NCBI RefSeq assembly: GCF_016902295.1
Contig: NZ_JACJLQ010000003.1
Location: 59,123 to 123,122 of the forward strand
DNA length: 64,000 nt
Direction: 5' to 3'
Source of the DNA: Bacteroides caecigallinarum
GTDB taxonomy: Bacteria; Bacteroidota; Bacteroidia; Bacteroidales; Bacteroidaceae
This document shows, piece after piece, positions 41,983-48,532 of the stretch. A model generated the notes under the pieces. It was not told where the DNA came from. It saw only the letters and a list, made by a program, of their open reading frames with translations, and searched no databases. Both the position numbers and the translations under genes were made by a program. Numbering within the stretch: position 1 is the stretch's first letter; each line of letters opens with the position of its first letter.

Positions 41983-42765
41983 TTAAAAGAAAAACTCCGG
42001 AATCTTCCTTTCACTGAAATTATCATAAAGGAATTTCGTAAAAGGAGTATCAAACTTTCTTGCCGCATTGGGACACACCTTAACGCATGCACAACATAAT
42101 GTACATTTATCAACGTCAGTTATAATCTCACCGGCAGAAGTTTCCGAAATAGCATGCGTAGGACATGACGCTATGCACACTCCACATGAACAGCAGGCAT
42201 CAGTACTGACAGGAGCCACAGGCTGTTTAGGCTTAAGTTCCTTGTATGGGAAATTTCCCGGGACAGACAGTTCTCCTATTTCAGGCACAGACACAATCTT
42301 GTCGATGACCTCTTTACCGAAATGCTCGGCCATGCTGAGGTCGAAATAATCAGGCCGTCCCTGGGCGACAGGCATTTCAGGTCGGCTATAACTATGCTCA
42401 CCTATGAAAGCCGCTGCAGCCACCGGACGGAAGCCACGTCGGACAGCCTCATTCTTCAGCTCAAGCAACGCATCATCATAATGCCTGTTTCCATATACTA
42501 CCACCGGCACACACATCGCCCCATCGCCATTCAGTGAGCTCAGGCGCTCAAGAAACTGAGCCGGCACCCTACCGCCGTAAACAGGTGTAACAAACACTGA
42601 AAGAGAGTCTGCAGGAACAGATGAAATTGAAATATCACCAAAAGTAATGTCATACTCAAGCAAATTATTAACCTTCAATCCGTCACCTATGGCATGAGCA
42701 ATTTTTTTTGAGGTACCCGTCGGAGAATAATATATCAGATTTACAGCCTTTATTATCTTGTTCAT
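41983..42765 (-). CDS. EFR1-type flavodoxin/ferredoxin fusion
   Basis: A 260-residue cytoplasmic electron carrier. The N-terminal flavodoxin-like fold has YYSPTGTSKKIA (phosphate-binding loop) and TPVYGGRVP. The C-terminus has two 4Fe-4S motifs, C-x2-C-x2-C-x3-CP, in ACCSCGVCIASCP and KCTLCCACVKVCP. Partner enzymes are not evident; only the EamA transporter follows. A promoter motif TACTTTTG (minus, 42817-42824) lies upstream. Confidence 0.87.
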   Translation of the reverse strand: MNKIIKAVNLIYYSPTGTSKKIAHAIGDGLKVNNLLEYDITFGDISISSVPADSLSVFVTPVYGGRVPAQFLERLSSLNGDGAMCVPVVVYGNRHYDDALLELKNEAVRRGFRPVAAAAFIGEHSYSRPEMPVAQGRPDYFDLSMAEHFGKEVIDKIVSVPEIGELSVPGNFPYKELKPKQPVAPVSTDACCSCGVCIASCPTHAISETSAGEIITDVDKCTLCCACVKVCPNAARKFDTPFTKFLYDNFSERKIPEFFF

Positions 42766-42816
42766 AATGAAGCTATCATTTTTTAGGGTTTATTTTATAG
42801 AAATAATTTCATAGCA

Positions 42817-42824
42817 CAAAAGTA
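42817..42824 (-). promoter_or_regulatory. -7 element of the EFR1-EamA pair
   Basis: Minus-strand TACTTTTG. A TTG on the minus strand lies 22 bases upstream (42847-42849). Confidence 0.5.
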
Positions 42825-42891
42825 AACAAATTATACAATGAAAAAACAAAAGAGGAATTTTTTTACGAGAATAAATAATATATCACAAAAA

Positions 42892-42915
42892 AAGGAGTTG
42901 TAATCACAACTCCTT
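42892..42915 (-). terminator. Hairpin near the chromosome/element E1 boundary
   Basis: AAGGAGTTGT (42892-42901) pairs with ACAACTCCTT (42906-42915); the minus strand continues with seven T. It probably stops minus-strand transcription and marks the last clearly chromosomal feature before E1. Confidence 0.65.
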
Positions 42916-42924
42916 CAACTTCTG

Positions 42925-43070
42925 TACCCAGACCCGGTACAAGGCATAGAAATCATAGGAAAACAAAAGAATTTATTTTCCTTATTATCAGCCATTTGTA
43001 TATTTCTTATTTTCTCCATTTTTGCCATATTTTGCCCATTTCCTGTTATTCAGTACACTTTTAGTACACT
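42925..43070. other. Left end of E1, no gene seen
   Basis: Gene-free, AT-rich stretch between the hairpin at 42892-42915 and the integrase promoter. The only distinctive sequence is GTACC..GGTAC at 42927-42943. The attachment core probably lies here, but this cannot be confirmed without the right end of the element. Confidence 0.4.
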
Positions 43071-43099
43071 TTGAAATTCCATTTTCTTTTGTACCTTTG
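43071..43099 (+). promoter_or_regulatory. Promoter of the E1 integrase
   Basis: TTG (43071-43073), an 18-base spacer and TACCTTTG (43092-43099), 84 bases before the ATG at 43183. Confidence 0.7.
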
Positions 43100-43182
43100 C
43101 AATATCGGAAAACAAAAGAAAATCAATTATTTAGTGTAATCACCCGGTTACGGTATCTAAATCGGGATAAAACCTCTAAACA

Positions 43183-44244
43183 ATGGCAAAGTTAGAAAAT
43201 AAAAACGAAAGAAAACCCTAAATTGGAGCAAAACAGGCTGTCGGACGGCAGAATTAGTTTGTATCTGGAGTATTATTTGGGTAGAGAGGAAAAGCCTGTA
43301 TTGGATGAAAACGGTAATCAGGTGTATTATGAAAGCGGTAAGATGCAGGGAAAGCCGAAGTTCGCTATCAAGCATCACAGGCGAAAAGAGAACCTCAGCC
43401 TGTATCTGATAGAGAAGCCACGTACCCCTCGGAACGCCAGCAGAACAAGGAAACACTGGAGCTTGCTGTAAAAATACGTGCCGAACGTGAACAGGAGTTT
43501 AAGGAAAGTATGTTGGGCTCTCGCCTGAAAAAAGACCGGAACGTGAATTTCTTGGATTATTTTCAAGCCTATATCAATGACTATACCAAGAAAGACATTC
43601 GGATGGTGCAAATCGCCCTAAGCCGTTTCAAGGACTTTTTGAAGGAGCATTACCCGATGCACGAGTTCGGCATCAAGCCGGAACTTATCACGAAAGACAT
43701 GATGGAACAGTTCGTAGCTTATCTGCAATCCCGGAGCGTGGGCGAAGGGGCTAAAAGCATCTTCCAGCGTTTCAAGAAGGTTATCCACTATGCGATTGAC
43801 CACGATGTGATGCTGAAAGACCCCTGCAAAGGCGTTACCTGCAAGGCGGATAGCCAGATACTACGCAAGGACGTGCTTTCGCCGGAAGAAATCCAGCGGT
43901 TGATTGCGTGCCATTATGACAACGAGAACCCCAACGTAAGGCGTGCGTTTATCTTTTGCCTGTATTGTGGCTTGCGCTTCTGTGATGTGAAAGACCTTAC
44001 CTATAAGAATATCGACTACGCTAATAAGCTGCTAAAATTTGAGCAGAACAAGACCAAAGGTCATTCCGCCAGTAGCGGTGTGGTCATTCCGCTCAATGAC
44101 GGTCTTCTTTCGCTTGTGGGAGAACCGCCGGCAGACGGTAACAAAGACGCTCTCATCTTCAACCTGCCTTCGTATGAAAGTTGCTGCAAATCCGTCAAGC
44201 GTTGGGTGAAAAGAGCCGGGATAGATAAGCACATAAGCTGGCAT
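43183..44244 (+). pseudogene. E1 tyrosine integrase, N-terminal part (split and frameshifted)
   Basis: Reads MAKLENKNER, then slips frame near 43,212 (A tract) into NPKLEQNRLSDGRISLYLEYYLGR..., and slips back near 43,424 (C tract) into ERQQNKETLELA..., ending at HISWH (His codon 44242-44244). It contains the core-binding domain, the first catalytic Arg (YCGLRFCDVKDL) and the Lys-hairpin region. The rest (HxxR, second His, Tyr) is at 58658-58828, displaced by E2. Rejoined, the gene is about 410 codons, the normal length of this Bacteroides integrase family. The protein as it stands cannot recombine DNA. The two frameshifts lie in homopolymers and could also be sequencing errors. Confidence 0.88.
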
Positions 44245-44309
44245 GTCGCAAGACATATCACTTTCTCTTATTTGCTAAAAATAAGAAACTTACAAAGATT
44301 GTCAGCTTA

Positions 44310-44319
44310 ACAGGTAACG
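44310..44319 (+). repeat. Subterminal 10-bp repeat of E2, left copy
   Basis: ACAGGTAACG here is the exact reverse complement of CGTTACCTGT at 58481-58490 near the other end of E2. Confidence 0.6.
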
Positions 44320-44585
44320 ATTTGGAAACCAGCGGGCTTCTCTATTCTGCAATGTTCTGCATCAATCAAAAGAACGCTTTTCTCATTTGCAAAAATAATG
44401 TTTTTCTTCCTTATAACCAAAGCTATTCCTCTGAAAAATAGAGAAAATCAAACATCTTATCATTATTGTATATTTGTTGCACATCTTGGTGATGAAAATC
44501 AGTAGTACTGTCCTGCTTTTAATTCCATACCGTTTCTACATTATATTTGAGCCTGCCCGTTTGCGAATAGCCCGTTGGTAGGTTT

Positions 44586-44660
44586 GCCTGTCTGTGTGCC
44601 GACAGGCAGGCGTGCCGGCAGACCGGTCGGCAGGCAAGCAGGACGGCAGGCAGGTTGGAG
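44586..44660. repeat. GC-rich GGCAGGC palindrome cluster
   Basis: GCCTGTC (44586-44592) and GACAGGC (44601-44607) form a perfect 7-bp stem. GGCAGGC then recurs twice with CCGG-centred inversions. The composition contrasts sharply with flanking AT-rich DNA. Confidence 0.6.
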
Positions 44661-45289
44661 CGCGGTCATGCTTGCAGGCCAGTGTGTGTATGCCATGCCT
44701 ATACGCTTTTGTTTATTGCACCATTCCTTTGTTGCTTCATTACTACGTTGATAGACGGATGTATTGTACCACCGATTTATATCATTCAAACTCCACCTCT
44801 CTAAAGCCACAATCCATTGCTGATACCTTTATTTGAAGTTTCGCTGTTGTAAACCTGCACAACAACACGACAGCAAACCAGCATATCATTGAAACTATGT
44901 TGCTTCCTATCTGCATTGAATTACTTTCTTGGTTGTCGGGTTCTGTTCTTCATTGTTTTAGCAAACCATTGGTTCGCTGAGCTTGTAAACAAGCGAGGCT
45001 GTATTTGCCCAAAATAGCATTTCCTTATTGGTCTAATGTCTGTTTTGGCTGTGATTGGCACATATCGACATCGAATTGACACTATTGTCTGTTTCTCAGA
45101 TGGATGAAAATCCGGCTTTGTTCTCTGTAAGCTCAATAAAGTGCAGGCTTGCACACTGCCCTCATTCCCTTTCTTCTTTTGGGCAGTTTGGGCATCGGGA
45201 AACGATGCTTTGAAAGCCGAAATTACAACACTTGTTCAAATCCGTTTATTGACGGATTTCTTGTGCTCTCAAAAGCACAGCAAGGTGTC

Positions 45290-45383
45290 CTTCGAGTTAC
45301 CCGAAGGCTTTTCGGTTACTGCCGAAAAGTGGCAGCAGCAAGGTATGTTTTGAGTTACTCAAAACCTTACGGGTTACTCCCCG
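45290..45383. repeat. Four consecutive hairpins presenting GTTACY
   Basis: Stems and loops: 45290-45306 (CTTCG/CGAAG, loop AGTTACC); 45308-45329 (CTTTTCGG/CCGAAAAG, loop TTACTG); 45348-45364 (TTTTGAG/CTCAAAA, loop TTA); 45370-45383 (CGGG/CCCG, loop TTACTC). Every one carries GTTACC or GTTACT across its loop, although the stems differ. GCAGCAAGG before hairpin 3 and CCTTGCTGC after hairpin 4 could form an outer stem. Confidence 0.75.
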
Positions 45384-45448
45384 AAAGCCTTGCTGCGGTT
45401 GCTCCTCCGAAGTAGGGCAACCTGTTCCTGACCTGCGGTAATCATGTC

Positions 45449-46015
45449 TTATTCCTTGTGTCTGATATTATACTTTTTCATTTTGTCGTACAGCGTGGTG
45501 CGCCCGATGCCGAGCAGTTCGGCAGCCAAAGAGCGATTGCCATTCGCTTGCTCCAAAGCACGGATTATCTGCTTCTTTTCTATTTCCACGTTTTTCAGGG
45601 ATAATGACGCTTCACCAGATAACTGACTTTCCTCGAACTCCAGTTTTCAGCCGTAACCCAATCCCCGTCGGTGAACAGCACCGCCGAGCGCACCGTACCT
45701 TTCAGCTCCCTTACGTTGCCAGCCCACGGATGAACGAGCATCCGTTTCCTTGCTTCCGCATTAAAGCCTTTCACTTGCTTGCCGAACTCCTTGTTTGCAA
45801 GTTCACGGAAGAACTCCGCAAGCGGCATGATGTCCTCACGGCACTCACGCAACGGCGGTATGTGCAACGTGTATTCCTTAATCCGATGAAACAAGTCCTG
45901 ACGGAAACGCTTTTCGGCTACTGCTGACTGCATATCCTCGTTGGTGGCGGCTATGATGCGCACGTCAGCAGTCTTTTCCTTGTTGCCGCCTATGGGTCTG
46001 TACCGTTTGCTCATC
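45449..46015 (-). pseudogene. rteB-like sigma-54 response regulator, C-terminal remnant
   Basis: Minus-strand remnant reading RYRPIGGNKEKTADVRIIAATNED, FRQDLFHRIKEYTLHIPPLRE and HPWAGNVRELKGTV, the second half of an AAA+ sigma-54 activator domain. After a frameshift near 45,640 comes a Fis-type HTH (ANGNRSLAAELLGIGRTTLYDKM) ending at 45449. The receiver domain and Walker A region are missing; similarity stops near 46,015, where the promoter of the next plus-strand gene begins. It matches RteB of CTnDOT-type elements, which activates transfer functions. Confidence 0.78.
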
Positions 46016-46039
46016 GTATGTATTTTCTCGGCGACAACC

Positions 46040-46070
46040 TTGCCCCTTTCCTTACTTTTCGTTATCTTCG
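46040..46070 (+). promoter_or_regulatory. Promoter of the retropepsin-like gene
   Basis: TTG (46040-46042), a 20-base spacer and TATCTTCG (46063-46070), 33 bases before the ATG. It lies directly at the breakpoint of the rteB remnant. Confidence 0.65.
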
Positions 46071-46103
46071 CCACCCGAAAACTAACATTTAACAGAAAAT
46101 GAA

Positions 46104-47060
46104 ATGAAGAAAAAGACAAAACGTAATTTGATTATCGCAGCGATAGTGATAGTCTTGATTGCTGCCGGAGCCGCTTGGTTTGCTTATCCTTTCATCCGTT
46201 ATAGTTCGCATACGCTTGCATACCGTTCAGCCCTGCCGGAAAACGCGTGCTATCAATATCCGATTCAGTACAGCAAAGAGGGTTGGTTTCTGATTGATTG
46301 TACCCTCAACGGCACGCACAAAGTTCCGCTCCGTATCGACACGCAAGCGACAAGCCTTATGCGCGAAGATTCCATCCAAGCCTATGGCGGCGAATACTGG
46401 GGGGATCTGCCGATGACAAGCGCCAATGCGTATCAAGAGGAACATACTCCTAAGTTATACACATTCACTTCTATTGCTTTTGGTGAGGCAAGCATCCAAG
46501 AACCGATGTTCAACGGCATTCGCAAAGATAACGTGATATATGATGTGATAGATGAAGGCGTGTTCGGAACGGAAATGTTGGCTATTGGCACGTGGAAATT
46601 CGACACGGAAGCGGGCACGATGACGCTTTTCCATTCCAATAACAAAGACCTGCTGGCAAAGGAGACCGCAGGAATGACCTATCTCCCTCAAGGATTACGC
46701 GAGGATTCCATTCCGGTTTATATGAATGGATTGAATGAAGAAATACGCTTTACGCTCGATTTGGGTTATACAGGAGTATTGGAGATAAACAACGCACTTG
46801 CAGACCGGCTGAAAACGTACTTTCCTTACGAAGAAAAAATCAAACAGCACGGAGGGAAATTGACCGATACGCTCACCGTTTTCAAGATTCCCGTCACGGT
46901 TGCCGGAACACGGGTTGATTCTTGTGAGGTAGTGAACAGTCGCGTGGTAAACGCCAACTATATCGGAGCCGAATTTATGCACCGCTGCAATTTCGTGCTG
47001 CACTATTCTCTCAACGAGCACGGCAAGCCGAACAAAGACCTCTATCTGAAAGTGAGATAA
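46104..47060 (+). CDS. Membrane-anchored retropepsin-like (aspartyl protease fold) protein
   Basis: 318 residues. One N-terminal membrane anchor (about residues 8-30) is followed by an extracytoplasmic part with two lobes. Lobe 1 has PLRIDTQATSLM where aspartyl proteases have DTGA; lobe 2 has FTLDLGYTGVLEI, a second Asp-x-Gly. So the fold looks like a clan AA retropepsin pair, but the first motif has Gln in place of Gly, which may weaken or abolish catalysis. It lies between the two halves of the broken rteA-rteB region, opposite in direction, followed by the DUF6261 gene. The role is unknown. Confidence 0.6.
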   Translation: MKKKTKRNLIIAAIVIVLIAAGAAWFAYPFIRYSSHTLAYRSALPENACYQYPIQYSKEGWFLIDCTLNGTHKVPLRIDTQATSLMREDSIQAYGGEYWGDLPMTSANAYQEEHTPKLYTFTSIAFGEASIQEPMFNGIRKDNVIYDVIDEGVFGTEMLAIGTWKFDTEAGTMTLFHSNNKDLLAKETAGMTYLPQGLREDSIPVYMNGLNEEIRFTLDLGYTGVLEINNALADRLKTYFPYEEKIKQHGGKLTDTLTVFKIPVTVAGTRVDSCEVVNSRVVNANYIGAEFMHRCNFVLHYSLNEHGKPNKDLYLKVR

Positions 47061-47103
47061 ATTATTTCAGTCGACACCTCCAATCCGCTCCGACAACCGC
47101 CCT

Positions 47104-47268
47104 CCCCAGCGGGGACAACACAAATCCTGCCGGATAACCACTTTTCCCTGCGGGGACAGCCCTAATCCGTCAGGATAACCGCTTTCCCCGGCGGGGACGA
47201 TGCCAATCCTGCAGGATAAGCACTTTCCCCGCTGGGGAAAGGCAAAATCGGGACGGATTGGAACTTTC
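47104..47268 (+). repeat. 41-bp tandem repeat, four units
   Basis: Units at 47104-47145 (42 bp), 47146-47186, 47187-47227 and 47228-47268, plus a partial unit before. Each holds a CCC-N-GCGGGG-type palindrome, then an AATCC..GGAT palindrome and an ACTTTC end. Units differ by several substitutions. The array ends 12 bases before the promoter of the DUF6261 gene. Confidence 0.8.
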
Positions 47269-47280
47269 CCCGCTCTGAAC

Positions 47281-47311
47281 TTGGCTCGCCGGAAAGATTT
47301 AGCTACATTTG
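47281..47311 (+). promoter_or_regulatory. Promoter of the DUF6261 gene
   Basis: TTG (47281-47283), exactly 20 bases, TACATTTG (47304-47311), 27 bases before the ATG at 47339. Confidence 0.75.
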
Positions 47312-47338
47312 TTACAGAAATTCTAAAATATCACGGAT

Positions 47339-48118
47339 ATGAAAAAGATTCTCACATTAAACATCAAGCAACTTCGCACCGAGGAGTCGTTCGGTTATCA
47401 GAAACAGGTCGTGGCGGAAACGGCGAACCTGCCTATCGGCGAGGAGACAGGAACCCCAAGCGAGATAAGCCAGCTGTCCGCTACGAATCCCGTGTTGGAG
47501 GCAAAGGTTAACGATTTCACCACCGCTGTCGATGCTTTCGACGATGCGTTGAAGGCATCCTCCACGAATCCCGCCACCGCCACGGCGACCGCGACGGATG
47601 ACGCCCGTGACGCATCTTGGCGTGGTGCGAACAATTATGTGACGGCGATGTGCGCCCATCCGACCGCCGAAGTAGCCGCCAATGCCGCCGAAGCGAAATC
47701 ATTGTTCGACAAGTATGGCGACCCCACGAAGCTGGCGCAGACCGAGGAAAGCGGTGTATTACACAATCTGTTGCAGGACTTGGAAGCTCTTGATTCAAGC
47801 AAGCGCACCGCGTTGAATCTCGATGTATGGATTACCGATTTGAAGACGAAAGAAGATGCCTTCCTCGCTGCAGCCGCCCAGCGCACGGAAGCCGACGCTG
47901 CCCGTCAGGTGGGTATCGTGAAGGAAACCCGCACCGCCGCAGAAGCAGCTTACCGTTCATTGGTTGATACCGTCAATGCGTTGGCAATGATAAATGGTGA
48001 TGCGGAATATGCTACTTTCATCGACCACGTGAACGCAATGATTGAGCGTCAGAAAGCTATCTCAAAAGCACGCACTACGCGGGCGAAAAAGGAGGATAAG
48101 AAGCCGGGCGAGCTTTGA
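47339..48118 (+). CDS. DUF6261 family protein
   Basis: The 259-residue protein has no signal peptide, is rich in Ala, Thr and Glu, and is predicted almost wholly helical (for example AFDDALKASS, ARDASWRGANNYVTAMCAHP, TRTAAEAAYRSLVDTVNALA). The N-terminus KKILTLNIKQLRTEESFGYQKQV and the Lys-rich C-terminal tail match the DUF6261 family found in Bacteroidetes. Function is unknown. It has its own promoter behind a 41-bp repeat array and its own terminator, so it is an independent unit. Confidence 0.72.
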   Translation: MKKILTLNIKQLRTEESFGYQKQVVAETANLPIGEETGTPSEISQLSATNPVLEAKVNDFTTAVDAFDDALKASSTNPATATATATDDARDASWRGANNYVTAMCAHPTAEVAANAAEAKSLFDKYGDPTKLAQTEESGVLHNLLQDLEALDSSKRTALNLDVWITDLKTKEDAFLAAAAQRTEADAARQVGIVKETRTAAEAAYRSLVDTVNALAMINGDAEYATFIDHVNAMIERQKAISKARTTRAKKEDKKPGEL

Positions 48119-48141
48119 TTCGTTGGGTAAGATTTAGGATT

Positions 48142-48185
48142 AGCCCCTGCAAGCCCCTACAAGCCACAATGCGTTTGCAGGGGCT
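48142..48185 (+). terminator. Terminator after the DUF6261 gene
   Basis: AGCCCCTGCAA (48142-48152) pairs with TTGCAGGGGCT (48175-48185), followed by T residues. Confidence 0.8.
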
Positions 48186-48463
48186 TTTTCTGTAAACGGG
48201 TAGCACGTTTAGCTACTTCTGGCAAGAGATTCACTAAAAGGCTGTCGGCTTCTTCCTGCCGCTCAAATACCGACATGATGTGCCGCAGATGTTCTTCCTT
48301 GTTTGCCAGTAGAGAGCGAAGAGTGTCTATCTGCGCTGGATACACATATGCTGCACAATGGAACTTCAATGCTTGTAACAGGCTATCTGTACATTGATGC
48401 CATAAAGCCGATAAGTACAATTAAGATAAAATATCCTACTAACACTTTATACCGTAAATTCAT
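48157..48463 (-). pseudogene. rteA-like sensor kinase, N-terminal remnant
   Basis: From an ATG at 48463 it reads MNLRYKVLVGYFILIVLIGF (a membrane helix) and stops after MASMYR. In another frame it continues with DSLLQALKFHC, YPAQIDTLRSLLANKEEHL and RQEEADSLLVNLLPEVAKRA, the sensor region of RteA-type hybrid kinases of CTnDOT-like elements. About 60 residues between the two parts and the whole kinase are missing. In CTnDOT-like elements rteA lies directly before rteB; here the rteB remnant is 2.1 kb further on, with two plus-strand genes in between. Confidence 0.72.
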
Positions 48464-48484
48464 TTAAGAATCTATCATTTTAAA

Positions 48485-48511
48485 GATGCCTGCTCTATAA
48501 AAACAGGCATC
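48485..48511 (-). terminator. Terminator of the ABC/methyltransferase operon
   Basis: GATGCCTG (48485-48492) pairs with CAGGCATC (48504-48511), 21 bases past the minus-strand stop at 48533. Confidence 0.6.
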
Positions 48512-48532
48512 CTATTGATTTTTATACCGTTT

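Larger units (their letters stand above)
44245..45448. other. Gene-poor left end of E2 with structured repeats
   Basis: No convincing gene in 1.2 kb. It contains ACAGGTAACG (44310-44319), a GGCAGGC-rich palindromic stretch (44586-44660) and the GTTACY hairpin series (45290-45383). Short open frames here, for example 44594-44836, are low-complexity translations of the repeats and are not supported. Confidence 0.6.

Noticed and set aside
42924..42950. tRNA 3' end as the E1 attachment site
   Set aside because: The sequence near the GTACC/GGTAC arms lacks a GGTTCRANNCC T-loop and no tRNA could be folded.
44262..44440. Gene starting at the left end of E2
   Set aside because: An open stretch of about 55 codons exists in one frame but has no start codon, known motif or upstream signal.
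44594..44836. 80-codon open frame in the E2 left end
   Set aside because: Its first half is a translation of the GGCAGGC repeats and no family resemblance is visible.
45290..45383. Integron attC-like sites
   Set aside because: No integron integrase or R-box sequences; stems are short and unrelated to attC structure.
47104..47268. Possible CRISPR array
   Set aside because: Units are contiguous with no spacers, diverged from one another, and no cas genes are near.
48157..48420. Independent small gene on the minus strand
   Set aside because: Its residues match an internal part of RteA-type sensors and a matching N-terminal helix lies just upstream in another frame; it is treated as a pseudogene.
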